Virus record (IMG/VR): IMGVR_UViG_3300049810_001630
Coordinates: 1-50,612 of that record
DNA from: a virus
Length of the DNA stretch: 50,612 nt
Strand: one strand, 5' to 3'
Positions 16,346 through 24,573 of this stretch are shown in pieces. The first letter of the stretch is position 1; every line of letters begins with the position of its first letter. A model generated the notes under the pieces. That model searched no databases. It was not told the origin of the DNA and saw nothing but the letters and a program-made list of their open reading frames with translations. Position numbers and translations under genes: made by a program.

Positions 16346-16353
16346 TATAAATA
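16346..16353 (-). promoter_or_regulatory. Late-type promoter box TATTTATA, tape measure/baseplate unit
   Basis: TATTTATA 24 bases before the ATG at 16321. It directly follows the terminator at 16360-16389, as expected for a new transcription unit. Confidence 0.55.
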
Positions 16354-16359
16354 TAAGTC

Positions 16360-16389
16360 AAAAAAAAAGTGAGGAATTATTTCCTCACT
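16360..16389 (-). terminator. Rho-independent terminator after the 79-residue ORF
   Basis: Coding strand AGTGAGGAA / TTCCTCACT, a perfect 9-base stem with a 4-base loop, followed by a run of T. The stop codon of the 79-residue ORF is within the hairpin. Confidence 0.8.
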
Positions 16390-16616
16390 CTTACATTTGG
16401 TCCTCTAGTAGAGGAACTTGATTGTTTCCCACTTTCAGCAGCTTTCTTTTCAGCTTCCTTTGTATCAACAAGCTGTTTATAGTAAAAGTTTCTGAGATGG
16501 ACAGGTAATCTATATACTCCTTCTTGAGTAAATCCATTACCATAATAACACAATTCAAAAATCTGTTTATGAAGTAGAATTGAGTAATTACTCGGAAGGC
16601 CAAAAAAACCCGACAC
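16377..16616 (-). CDS. Downstream ORF of the tail-assembly pair, possibly made by frameshift
   Basis: An open frame of 79 codons overlapping the end of the 254-residue gene by 29 bases, in the +1 frame. The only plausible start is GTG at 16616, 18 bases from the nearest AGGAGG, which is too far for normal initiation. The overlap contains GGGTTTTTTTGG: one skipped T (or a -2 slip, or polymerase slippage on the T run) after TTT TTT would fuse the two frames into a protein of about 324 residues. The encoded sequence (FGLPSNYSILLHKQIFELCYYGNGFTQ, PVHLRNFYYKQLVDTKEAEKK) looks real and helical, with a basic tail. Its place between tube and tape measure is where other tailed phages encode G/GT-type chaperones by frameshift. 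Confidence 0.62.
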   Translation of the reverse strand: MSGFFGLPSNYSILLHKQIFELCYYGNGFTQEGVYRLPVHLRNFYYKQLVDTKEAEKKAAESGKQSSSSTRGPNVRVRK

Positions 16617-17352
16617 CCATCGGAATGGGCTTTACCTCCTTTTCACCCGTTTCTGGATTATCAAATTCAAATTCCATGTTTACATCGGGTTGTATTCTTG
16701 AAATTTCTTTTCTAAATGCTCTTGTATCTCTAGTAAGAAACTGAGTATTTATGAATTTGGTAATAGTTTGAGTGGATTCATCTCCATCAACAGAAAGAAT
16801 CATATATCTATATCGTGTAGTTAATTCAGATGTAGTATCTTTTCCTGCTTTTTTATTTAATCTACTGAGTGCTCTTACATCAGCATCTATTTTTTTCTCA
16901 TCTCCATGAGTTAGTAATTTGAATTCTAGTTCTTTACCAGTTGTTGTTTTAAACTTATACTTATTTTCTGGTGATAGAATATCCAAATCTACTTCTTTTG
17001 TTTGTACTTTTCCCAAATCAACAGATGTTTGAATATCATCTCCATACTCATCGGTCATTTGTACAGCATATTCAGGTCCATAACCTAAAATACGAGCCGC
17101 TAACATTATAGCATTTTTATCCCCTAGTATAATATCATCAATATTAACCTTTTTATCTACTATAATCGACTCAAATAACTTATCAAGAACCACCCCCTTT
17201 CGTATGAGATTCTGTGAAGCAAGAATTTCTTCTTCTTTCGCAGTCATGTATTTTATTTCTATTTCTCCAGATGATAGGGGATTATCTTCTGGATAACATT
17301 TACCTTGTGATGGTAGTGATATCACTTCGGTAGGAAAATCGTAATTTGCCAT
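16588..17352 (-). CDS. gp26-like baseplate/tail-assembly protein
   Basis: A 254-residue protein matching the T4-type baseplate protein family (gp26-like): an LPSQGKCYPEDNPLSSGEIEIKYMTAKEEEIL segment near residues 13-45, then a hydrophilic middle and a short C-terminus ending GVGFFWPSE. In T4, gp26 is needed for hub assembly. In this gene order it also sits exactly where tail-assembly chaperones are found, between tube and tape measure, and its end overlaps a second ORF at a T7 run. So the full product may be a longer frameshift fusion. A late box lies 24 bases upstream; no Shine-Dalgarno site. Confidence 0.72.
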   Translation of the reverse strand: MANYDFPTEVISLPSQGKCYPEDNPLSSGEIEIKYMTAKEEEILASQNLIRKGVVLDKLFESIIVDKKVNIDDIILGDKNAIMLAARILGYGPEYAVQMTDEYGDDIQTSVDLGKVQTKEVDLDILSPENKYKFKTTTGKELEFKLLTHGDEKKIDADVRALSRLNKKAGKDTTSELTTRYRYMILSVDGDESTQTITKFINTQFLTRDTRAFRKEISRIQPDVNMEFEFDNPETGEKEVKPIPMGVGFFWPSE

Positions 17353-17376
17353 ATAACTTTATTTTAATTGTTCGTA

Positions 17377-17384
17377 TATAAATA
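17377..17384 (-). promoter_or_regulatory. Late-type promoter box TATTTATA before the gp26-like gene
   Basis: TATATTTATATA on the coding strand, 24 bases before the ATG at 17352 and just after the terminator of the tube gene. Confidence 0.55.
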
Positions 17385-17416
17385 TATAAGTTTTAAAAAA
17401 TTAGAAAATAAGGCAC

Positions 17417-17446
17417 AAAAAAAGTTCTCACTAAGAGAACTTTTTT
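17417..17446 (-). terminator. Strong bidirectional-looking terminator after the tail tube gene
   Basis: A GTTCTC/GAGAAC stem with a 5-base loop, extended by an A7 tract on one side and a T6 tract on the other. It could stop transcription in both directions. It lies 26 bases after the tube gene stop. Confidence 0.82.
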
Positions 17447-17471
17447 CTATAAAAATAATTTTGGAGGAATA

Positions 17472-17960
17472 TTAGAATTCTAGGATAGCATAATCATATG
17501 ATAATGTTAACTCGATTGAAGTTGGTTCATTTGATGACCAATCTAAACTACCGAAGTTAGCAGAGTTGATAAATGCACCTTTAAGAGTCCATTGTTCAAT
17601 CTTATCACCAACAGGTCCTAATAGATAACATTGGATATCTTTCTTATAGAAATCCGCATATCCATCTCTACCTGTAATTGATTCGTGAGAAGTTCTTACC
17701 CACTCCATAACTGCCTGTGCACCTGATGGTACAATTGGGTCATAAAGTGTCATGGTAACATCAGCCCATTCACCTTTTCCTTTAAGTTTTCTTTTAACGT
17801 TGATGTGGTCCAAGGTAACAGTTTCAAATGAAATTGTTGGTCTTGTAGCTACTTTTATAAGATATGAAGGAATACCATCTATTTCCATGATGAACCTGTT
17901 TTGCATCTTTGGTTCAAAGTTGGTATAAAACATATCATTAAATTCTAATACTTCTGCCAT
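17472..17960 (-). CDS. Tail tube protein (gp19-like)
   Basis: A 162-residue protein with the length and sequence pattern of T4 gp19 tubes: NRFIMEIDGIPSYLIKVATRPTISFETVTLDHIN, RKLKGKGEWADVTMTLYDPI, then ANFGSLDWSSNEPTSIELTLSYDYAILEF. It polymerises into the inner tube inside the sheath. It follows the sheath gene, has its own late box 25 bases upstream and an AGGAG ribosome binding site, and is followed by a strong terminator, giving a high-expression single-gene unit. Confidence 0.93.
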   Translation of the reverse strand: MAEVLEFNDMFYTNFEPKMQNRFIMEIDGIPSYLIKVATRPTISFETVTLDHINVKRKLKGKGEWADVTMTLYDPIVPSGAQAVMEWVRTSHESITGRDGYADFYKKDIQCYLLGPVGDKIEQWTLKGAFINSANFGSLDWSSNEPTSIELTLSYDYAILEF

Positions 17961-17985
17961 TTTGTTTTCTCCTAATTTATTCTAC

Positions 17986-17993
17986 TATAAATA
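17986..17993 (-). promoter_or_regulatory. Late-type promoter box TATTTATA before the tube gene
   Basis: TATATTTATAG on the coding strand, 25 bases before the tube ATG, with AGGAG between them. Confidence 0.6.
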
Positions 17994-18017
17994 TAGTTCT
18001 TTTTTATTTTTAATTAA

Positions 18018-20375
18018 TTATGCCGAGAACGAAGCTCCAGTTGGTAAGATGTTGAAATCTAACACGATGAATTCAGCAGTTTTCGTTGGTTGTAAGAAAA
18101 TCTGTCCAGCCAATATGTTTCTGTCGATTACATCAGGTGTGTTGTTTGATTCATCCATCACCACTCTAAATGCATAAAGTCCTTGTCTTTGTTGTATTCC
18201 CTCTAAATAAGGGTTTACAGTATTTAAGAATCTACCTCTTGTTTGAGCCGTATTCTGTTCAAATACTAAATATCTTGATGTAGAAGCAATGTACTTCTTA
18301 ACCTTAATCATTAATCTTCTTACATTAATTCTATCAAGTGCAGATGCTCTATCTTGTAAAGTTTTCTGTCCAAATGCAACAATACCTTCACCAGGGAAAG
18401 CCGCGATTGGATTAACTTTTCCTTCATATAGAGTATCTCGTTCCGCATGTGTTAATCTGTTTAATACAGAAACAGCACCTACGATACCACCTCTATTTAA
18501 ACCTGCTGGTGCAAACCACTCAGCGGCGATTGCATCATTTCCAGCATATATTCCAGGCATCAATACTGATGGTGGAACAGATGTTAATCTATTCGTTCTT
18601 GAATCGATTGTTTTAACCCATGGGTAGTATGTACCTACATAGTTACTATCTAAGTTACCTGCCTGTTCAACAGCTTGTGATATACTATCAGTTGAAACTT
18701 GTCCAGTTCCACTATTGTAAGTTACACCTACAACATCACCGATAAAGAAAGCATCTTCTCTAGCTTCTACCATATCAACAATCTTATCAAATACATAAGA
18801 GTGATGTCTACGAACAATACCAGGTGCTGATACTAAGTTAATATCAAAATCATCAGGGTTAGATACAGAAGCAACTGCCTTAACATATGCAACTGAACCA
18901 CTTGCTGTAGAAGTTGAACAATTAAATCCTTGTGTGTTACCACTACCAAAGTTTGCTGATGAACCAGCAAGTGCTTTTTCAGTAGTTGGAGATACACCAT
19001 CAAATCCACCTTGGAATCCTAATACGAATTGTCTCTTATTAACATCCGAAGCGGCTGAACCAGTTAGTTCAAATCCAAATGCATGTGTTCCGTTATTAAT
19101 ATTTACGGTAGCATCGAATGCAAATACAGTATTTGCACCTTGGTTAGCACCTGTTGGTGTTGGATTTAAATAATGATTGTTATCTAGTTTAACATTGATT
19201 GTTTCTAAATCAATACCACTATATTGTACACCATTAGATGCACTATTCTCTTTTGAACCAGTTGAGAATACCACTGCTGGTACCTCAGATGGATTTCCTA
19301 CGATAATTGGATTAATGTAAGCACCATGTCCGAATGGTCCTGCTGTTATTGGGAACGAACCTTCTGGTTTACATTCAACTCTAATATACTTAGAACGATT
19401 TACATAATCACCATTTTCAGTTTGTTTACCATTAGTATCGATAACAACATTTCTATCACCAATTACTTTCTTAATATAGTTTGGTGATGCAGGGTCTAGG
19501 TTTACATTGTTAAATGTTTCTAAGATTACTGGTCTCTTATTTGTATCAGAGTATCCTCTAACTGCAATTGAGAATGTTGCATAATCAGTAGAATTATTTG
19601 AACCAGCTGCTTTTACACCGAATACTGAAATTTTAAATTCTTTGTTATAGTTTGAACCATCACCGATAGTATGGAATTTTACCAAATCATGTCTTTCACC
19701 AGAAATCAACTGCGATTTTATCCAAGGAGTGGATGCATGTTGTATATCTTGACCAAAGTCTTGTGTTGGTAAAGTTTCTAAGATTACCTTAGAACCACTT
19801 GTGAAGTAGTTTGTTTGGTTGATAGCTTCATTTTCATAATAAACATATGAATAAGCATTTTTAGAACCTCTTGCATTTTCTCCAAATACATCAGATAAAT
19901 CATTACCTGCACTTGGTAGTACAGATGCTGATAGTTCTCCAAATGAACCACTAATTGAGAATGCTGATGCGGAATCCGCTGCATCTATTGATGTAGTTGG
20001 GAATCCAATACTTTCATCTCCGTTATGTGTTGCAAATAAAGAACCAATTACTTTGATTCCTCCATCTGAACCACTAACTTTAATAGCGATTGGTGAAACA
20101 TGAGAATATCCTCCAATGTTTCCAACTCTTACGATAGTAACAGTTCCAGCTTCTCTTAAATAATTTTGTACGGTATATCCTGTATAGTAAGAACCATCAG
20201 GTGTACCGAATATTTCTTCAAATTCCGATTGTGTACTTACAACGGTTGGTACGAAAGCAGGTCCCTTTTTTGTAGGTCCTATTATAGCTGCTCCGATTTC
20301 TCCAATCCCTTGTGCTAAGAAAGAAAGGTCATTTTCTCTCGTAAATACACCAGGTGATACAATTTTTTCTGCCAT
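18018..20375 (-). CDS. Contractile tail sheath protein (gp18-like)
   Basis: A 785-residue sheath protein. The N-terminus SPGVFTRENDLSFLAQGIGEIGAAIIGPTKKGPAFVPTVV, then FGTPDGSYYTGYTVQNYL and VTIVRVG, and the C-terminal block KKYIASTSRYLVFEQNTAQTRGRFLNTVNPYLEGIQQRQGLYAFRVVMDESNNTPDVIDRNILAGQIFLQPTKTAEFIVLDFNI are textbook sheath signatures; the C-terminal region is the conserved core that makes the inter-subunit mesh. It is longer than T4 gp18 (about 660 residues), with the extra length in the variable middle. AAGGAG lies upstream of the ATG. Confidence 0.95.
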   Translation of the reverse strand: MAEKIVSPGVFTRENDLSFLAQGIGEIGAAIIGPTKKGPAFVPTVVSTQSEFEEIFGTPDGSYYTGYTVQNYLREAGTVTIVRVGNIGGYSHVSPIAIKVSGSDGGIKVIGSLFATHNGDESIGFPTTSIDAADSASAFSISGSFGELSASVLPSAGNDLSDVFGENARGSKNAYSYVYYENEAINQTNYFTSGSKVILETLPTQDFGQDIQHASTPWIKSQLISGERHDLVKFHTIGDGSNYNKEFKISVFGVKAAGSNNSTDYATFSIAVRGYSDTNKRPVILETFNNVNLDPASPNYIKKVIGDRNVVIDTNGKQTENGDYVNRSKYIRVECKPEGSFPITAGPFGHGAYINPIIVGNPSEVPAVVFSTGSKENSASNGVQYSGIDLETINVKLDNNHYLNPTPTGANQGANTVFAFDATVNINNGTHAFGFELTGSAASDVNKRQFVLGFQGGFDGVSPTTEKALAGSSANFGSGNTQGFNCSTSTASGSVAYVKAVASVSNPDDFDINLVSAPGIVRRHHSYVFDKIVDMVEAREDAFFIGDVVGVTYNSGTGQVSTDSISQAVEQAGNLDSNYVGTYYPWVKTIDSRTNRLTSVPPSVLMPGIYAGNDAIAAEWFAPAGLNRGGIVGAVSVLNRLTHAERDTLYEGKVNPIAAFPGEGIVAFGQKTLQDRASALDRINVRRLMIKVKKYIASTSRYLVFEQNTAQTRGRFLNTVNPYLEGIQQRQGLYAFRVVMDESNNTPDVIDRNILAGQIFLQPTKTAEFIVLDFNILPTGASFSA

Positions 20376-20417
20376 TTTATTTTACTCCTTGTTAATTTTG
20401 TTCTGTAAACGTACTCT

Positions 20418-20425
20418 TATAAATA
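20418..20425 (-). promoter_or_regulatory. Late-type promoter box TATTTATA before the sheath gene
   Basis: TATATTTATAAG on the coding strand, 42 bases before the sheath ATG. A longer leader than most copies, with AAGGAG close to the ATG. Confidence 0.55.
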
Positions 20426-20445
20426 TAAAATACTTTTTCTAAAGA

Positions 20446-20751
20446 TTATTTTTCTTCTTCTTTAGTTTCAGTTTTTTGTTTTTCTTGTGGAGTTGGAATA
20501 AATACATTACTCTGTGGGTCGTAATTTCCATCACCATATTTTTTATTAAGTGTTTCAAACAAGGATTGCTCTGATTGTTGTAATTGTTGATGTTTGTTAA
20601 TTAAATTAGATTCGATATTTTCGATTTCTTTAATTCTTCTATCTTTCTCAATTGTTAATTGTCCAAGTTGAGTAAATATATCAGATGCATCTTTTCTTAT
20701 CTGTGCAATCTGTGAAACTTCTTCCTTTGTAAACTTAATTTCTTTTGCCAT
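20446..20751 (-). CDS. Hypothetical 101-residue coiled-coil protein
   Basis: A highly charged helical protein (SQIAQIRKDASDIFTQLGQLTIEKDRR..ENIESNLINKHQQLQQSEQSLFETL) ending in a Lys/Glu tail. Heptad-like spacing of Leu/Ile suggests a coiled coil. It has its own late box and lies between the Hint-domain adhesin and the sheath. Similar small proteins occur beside sheath genes of other myoviruses, but I cannot name a function. Confidence 0.65.
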   Translation of the reverse strand: MAKEIKFTKEEVSQIAQIRKDASDIFTQLGQLTIEKDRRIKEIENIESNLINKHQQLQQSEQSLFETLNKKYGDGNYDPQSNVFIPTPQEKQKTETKEEEK

Positions 20752-20788
20752 TGTTTTGTGTTTAATTGACTATTGTTTTTTGTATATA

Positions 20789-20796
20789 TATAAATA
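20789..20796 (-). promoter_or_regulatory. Late-type promoter box TATTTATA before the 101-residue gene
   Basis: ATATATTTATATA on the coding strand, 37 bases before the ATG at 20751. Confidence 0.5.
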
Positions 20797-20830
20797 TATC
20801 GTTTTTTACAAAACGTAAATTTAATTTACA

Positions 20831-22147
20831 TTATACAGTAAAACTAAAACTATCACTATAAGCTCCATATAATCCATGGTCTATAGCTCTTATTCTAATA
20901 TAATTAGTACCAGAAGCTAAACTATGCCCATGTATTGATATTTCAGTAGTTGACCATTCATCATAACTTACGGTTGGTGAACTAAAATCAGAGTTATTAT
21001 CTATTTGTAGATGATATGCTGTAATACCTGTGGTACCTGATGAAGTTGGAACAGACCATTCTATTATTTTACCTTCTGAACCAGCTTTAAGTTGTACTCC
21101 ACTAACCTTACCAGGTGCACCTAAATCTCCACTATGAGTATTTCCACCTTTATTGTGAGTTATATATCCATTTACTAAATATGTATCTTGTTCTTCAACA
21201 TCAATTGATACAATTTCTACGGTTTCGTCTACTAAACTATTTGATGTTACCGAAACTTCAGTACCATCTCCTTTTATTAATTTATCATCTACTATAATAG
21301 ATGCTATCTGTTTGAATCTATATTCATCATCCGTAGAATCTTTTACCAACAACGGATGTTCAGCTGTTGCTGTTACTTCTCCATTGTTTATTGAATAATA
21401 TCTTTCTGCAAATGAGTAAATTACATTTACTACCTCTACATCTTTAGCGGTGGTTTCAAGACTACTAGCATTCCACGAATAAAAATCATATGTATATTCA
21501 TCATCAGATAATCCCTCTAAAGAATATCCACTTAACATATCACCTTCTTCTAAATCACCTACTTCCACAGTAGTTCCATCTGCAAGTGTTACAGGTGAAT
21601 CAGCAGTTAAACATAATGTTGTATTTCCATCATAAGTATCTACCGAGTAAACTGTTTTTGTTTTTGCAACATTATAATCGGTTGCATGGTCATTGAATCC
21701 ATCAGCAAATGTTACTGATAAAGTATGTGATGTAGTTGAAGATATATCCGTTTGTGAACTTGCACCTTGAGGATTCATAGCACCAACTGTAATCACACCA
21801 GTATCATCTTGGTTTGCACCAATACTTAAATATCCTGCAGAATTTCCAGCAGAATTATATGTTGGAGAAACTGCCCAAGTAAAGTTTTGATATCTACCTC
21901 TTATTGATGTAAAGTAAGAACCCGCTCCACCAAATGCTAATGTATATGTTTCGTTTGTAGCTTCAACAGCATAAGTATATCCAGATAATGAACCAACTGA
22001 ATCGATTCCCCAACCTGACATTGAAATTTCATCATCGGCCTGTGGGTCACTATAAATAGTACCCAATGATACGTTTGAATTTTGAGTATGACCAGTTGCT
22101 CCTGCTAAATTATTTAAACTAAGTGTTTCTCCTGCTGAAATTGCCAT
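20831..22147 (-). CDS. Tail adhesin with embedded Hint (intein-like) domain and FN3-like end
   Basis: A 438-residue, three-part protein. Residues 1-175 are a beta-rich structural domain opening with GETLSLNNLAGATG, common in short phage appendage proteins. Residues 179-332 form a Hint domain: Cys179 in CLTADSPVTLADG, VGDLEEGDML, the TxxH motif T261-A-E-H264, and the end YLVNGYITHN with His331-Asn332. Residues 345-438 resemble a fibronectin type III module (PGKVSGVQL...IIEWSVP...YIRIRAIDHGLYG). The residue after Asn332 is Lys, not Cys/Ser/Thr, so normal protein splicing is not expected; Asn cyclisation could still cleave the chain and release or attach the FN3 part. A late box lies 20 bases upstream. 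Confidence 0.8.
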   Translation of the reverse strand: MAISAGETLSLNNLAGATGHTQNSNVSLGTIYSDPQADDEISMSGWGIDSVGSLSGYTYAVEATNETYTLAFGGAGSYFTSIRGRYQNFTWAVSPTYNSAGNSAGYLSIGANQDDTGVITVGAMNPQGASSQTDISSTTSHTLSVTFADGFNDHATDYNVAKTKTVYSVDTYDGNTTLCLTADSPVTLADGTTVEVGDLEEGDMLSGYSLEGLSDDEYTYDFYSWNASSLETTAKDVEVVNVIYSFAERYYSINNGEVTATAEHPLLVKDSTDDEYRFKQIASIIVDDKLIKGDGTEVSVTSNSLVDETVEIVSIDVEEQDTYLVNGYITHNKGGNTHSGDLGAPGKVSGVQLKAGSEGKIIEWSVPTSSGTTGITAYHLQIDNNSDFSSPTVSYDEWSTTEISIHGHSLASGTNYIRIRAIDHGLYGAYSDSFSFTV

Positions 22148-22159
22148 ATATAATGTTTC

Positions 22160-23155
22160 CTATATATTATAAATATTAAGTAAATCGTTTACCCATTTAT
22201 CTTTATTAGTAAAATTGTTAATCATATATTCTTTTAACAAATTAAACCATTTATTTTTTTCTGAATATGAGGTTTCTTTTAACCTACTATAAATATGATT
22301 AAATTCTTTTTTAGATGAAGCTCTATACGGATACTCAAAATCTTTACACCAATCTTGATGTATTATTGGTAGTTTACCTCTATCTACTGCTTCAATTATA
22401 CCATACCCAAACGGTTCTACTGAAAAACAAGAATGTGAAATCCCCCAATCCATATTATAAAACATATTTTTAAATTTTGAATCATAATGATATATTTTAT
22501 GTTTTCTTGTATCCAATTTTACACTATTTTTCCATACAGTTATAAAATCATTTGAATTAGTAAAAATAAAAGCTTTCTTATTATCTAAAAAGTGAGGATT
22601 TTTTCTACCTTCACATCTTGAAGCAAAACCTATATTGTTTGAATCAGATAATTTTAAATTATGTTTAAATTCGTAAAAGTTTTTTATATTAATATTATTA
22701 TATTTTATTTTATATAATCCTATCCATATATTATTTTTTGAATGTTCTGTTATTTTTTGTTCCCATGATGAATCTACAAAAGGATGCCATCCCATTGAAG
22801 CATCTGTTACTACTTGTGATTTAATAACATCATCTACTGAATTGTGTAAAACATTTGAATGAATTTTATCTAAATTATCATCAATAACGTTCATTGGTGT
22901 ATAATGACCATGTAATATATTAATTCTACGGGCCCCTTTACATAGTTCTTCAAACTTTTCTATATTATCTCCATGCCAATAAGTTTCAATTGGAAATTCA
23001 TAATCTTCATGTCCATTTGGTTTATTTCTATGAATTAAAAGAATTGGTTTTACATCTAATTTAGGTGCAATTAATTCCATCCATAAATTAACCCAAGTAT
23101 CAGTACCAGCATTTACCCAAGGGCCACCACCAGTAGTATAATACACATCATACAT
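22160..23155 (-). CDS. GT4-like glycosyltransferase inside the fibre cluster
   Basis: A 331-residue protein. The C-terminal half has the GT-B signature SVEPFGYGIIEAVDRGKLPII, an E-x7-E pair at Glu247 and Glu255 that binds the nucleotide-sugar donor in GT4-type enzymes. The N-terminus has a Gly-rich loop (TTGGGPWVNAGTDTW) and an LHGHY phrase, as in the acceptor half of GT-B folds. It is cytoplasmic with no membrane segment. Flanked by fibre genes with gaps of 3 and 12 bases, it should be co-transcribed with them and may glycosylate a fibre or capsid protein. It is much more AT-rich and Lys/Asn-rich than the surrounding fibre genes, which suggests separate acquisition. Confidence 0.7.
   Translation of the reverse strand: MYDVYYTTGGGPWVNAGTDTWVNLWMELIAPKLDVKPILLIHRNKPNGHEDYEFPIETYWHGDNIEKFEELCKGARRINILHGHYTPMNVIDDNLDKIHSNVLHNSVDDVIKSQVVTDASMGWHPFVDSSWEQKITEHSKNNIWIGLYKIKYNNINIKNFYEFKHNLKLSDSNNIGFASRCEGRKNPHFLDNKKAFIFTNSNDFITVWKNSVKLDTRKHKIYHYDSKFKNMFYNMDWGISHSCFSVEPFGYGIIEAVDRGKLPIIHQDWCKDFEYPYRASSKKEFNHIYSRLKETSYSEKNKWFNLLKEYMINNFTNKDKWVNDLLNIYNI
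22168..22175 (-). promoter_or_regulatory. Late-type promoter box TATTTATA inside the end of the glycosyltransferase gene
   Basis: TATTTATA 20 bases before the Hint adhesin ATG, overlapping the last codons of the preceding gene (encoding IYN). Weaker evidence than intergenic copies because it is coding sequence. Confidence 0.4.
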
Positions 23156-23158
23156 ATT

Positions 23159-24502
23159 TTATTTTTTTACGATTATAATTCCAGCAAATGTTGTTGAGAA
23201 TACAACAGTAACTCTACTTGTTGAATTTGTAGTAATTGAAACTGGTACTTCTTGTTGAGATGTAGCAGTATTCCAAGCTTGTACTATTGGATATTGTTCA
23301 CTTAAATTGTGGTCTACTGCATATGAAGATGCTCCACTTACAGTTTCTTTATGTGTTGTTAAATCTGTAATTTGTGTTGAACCACTTACTATCGTATCTG
23401 CATTTAATTTTGTTTTTACTCTTGCATCTGTATAATAAAGATTTGTTGAACCTTCGGTTATTTCATCTGTATTATCTTGTGCTTGTGCTTTAGAATCTAC
23501 ATATGCTTTTACAGATTGTTGAGTTGGTACTTTAGTTGCTGAATTGGATGCGAAGTTATCTTCATCAACCGATACTAAGTTTAATATCTGCTGTGAACCA
23601 CTAACTACTGTTTTTGTATTTAATCTAGTATCTACTCTAGCATTTGTGAAAAATACATTAGTAGCTCCTTCTGTAATATCATCACTATCACCATCTAATT
23701 CACTCAAATGGTCTTGGGAGTTTATTTGAGAAGCAATGTAAGCTTTAATTGATTGTTGAGTTGGTAGTTTGGTTTCTGAATTTGAAGAAAAATCATCTTC
23801 ATCTATACTAACTAAATTAATAATTTGTGTTGAACTACTAACTATACTATCTCCACTTGTATTAAGATATCTCGTATCAAAATCTGATGTTAATTGTGAA
23901 GAACCAGATACAATTCCTGCAGGTATATTATTAAAATTATTCCAATTTAGATAATACGAGCCTGGTTGACTATTAAGTTTATTTGCATTATCTGCTATCT
24001 GAGAACCACTAATTAAGTGTCCACCTTTCGCAACTACAACAAATCCTGTTTGAGTATCTGATAATGTTACTCTAGCAGTATTTTGAGTTGGTAATGAAGT
24101 TGTTGCTGGTATTAATAAATTTCTATTAGTATCATAAACAGATACTAATATATTATATGAATTAAAGTTGTGAGTTACTGTAATATCATCTACATCAACG
24201 TATGAAGCAGTTACAGTTGTTGCTTCTGCAATTGAAATATCAGTTGGTAAGTTTGTTAATTGTGAACCATCTCCTTTGAAGAATGAAGCGGTTACGGCAC
24301 CATTTAAATAAAGTGAACCTGTTATTGCAAATGGATGTGAATTTGTTGTAAGTATTTCTTGTATTGATTCTTCTGAAGAAGATTTCTCGAAAAATATCCT
24401 ACCATCGTAGGTGTTCATAGCCAACTCACCGAGTTGTATATTACTCGTAGTTGGTATCTTACCTGATACTGATGTTCTTTTTAGTTTAACTATCTGTGCC
24501 AT
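23159..24502 (-). CDS. Tail fibre/appendage protein, 447 residues
   Basis: The N-terminus MAQIVKLKRTSVSGKIPTTSNIQLGELAMNTYDGRIFFEKS is the attachment-type module seen at the start of many phage fibres (major tropism determinant-like N-terminus). Then comes FKGDGSQLTNL, followed by repeats of the fibre phrases SGSSQL, TRYLNTSGDS, VSIDEDDF, ATKVPTQQSVKAYV and YYTDARVKTKLNADT shared with the larger fibres. It ends in a short beta domain (ASSYAVDHNLSEQYPIVQAWNT...FAGIIIVKK), with no S74 chaperone. No late box is visible; it follows the terminator at 24541-24573 and lies 3 bases before the glycosyltransferase. Confidence 0.78.
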   Translation of the reverse strand: MAQIVKLKRTSVSGKIPTTSNIQLGELAMNTYDGRIFFEKSSSEESIQEILTTNSHPFAITGSLYLNGAVTASFFKGDGSQLTNLPTDISIAEATTVTASYVDVDDITVTHNFNSYNILVSVYDTNRNLLIPATTSLPTQNTARVTLSDTQTGFVVVAKGGHLISGSQIADNANKLNSQPGSYYLNWNNFNNIPAGIVSGSSQLTSDFDTRYLNTSGDSIVSSSTQIINLVSIDEDDFSSNSETKLPTQQSIKAYIASQINSQDHLSELDGDSDDITEGATNVFFTNARVDTRLNTKTVVSGSQQILNLVSVDEDNFASNSATKVPTQQSVKAYVDSKAQAQDNTDEITEGSTNLYYTDARVKTKLNADTIVSGSTQITDLTTHKETVSGASSYAVDHNLSEQYPIVQAWNTATSQQEVPVSITTNSTSRVTVVFSTTFAGIIIVKK

Positions 24503-24540
24503 ATCTATGACTTACTTCTTTCATTATATAATTAACAAAA

Positions 24541-24573
24541 TAAGAAATCCTTATATAAGGATATAATTTCTTA
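24541..24573 (-). terminator. Probable terminator after the 2178-residue fibre gene
   Basis: An outer stem TAAGAAAT/ATTTCTTA encloses a palindrome CCTTATATAAGG, followed on the coding strand by a broken T tract (TTATTTTGTT). The fibre stop codon lies in the hairpin arm. Moderate quality. Confidence 0.5.

Noticed and set aside
16391-16603. 70-codon ORF in the -1 frame of the gp26-like/79-codon overlap
   Set aside because: It starts at TTG, has low-complexity shadow sequence, and the +1 frame encodes the more protein-like product ending at the terminator.
20831-22147. True splicing intein in the adhesin
   Set aside because: The residue after the terminal Asn is Lys, not Cys, Ser or Thr, and no homing endonuclease is present, so a Hint domain is the safer call.
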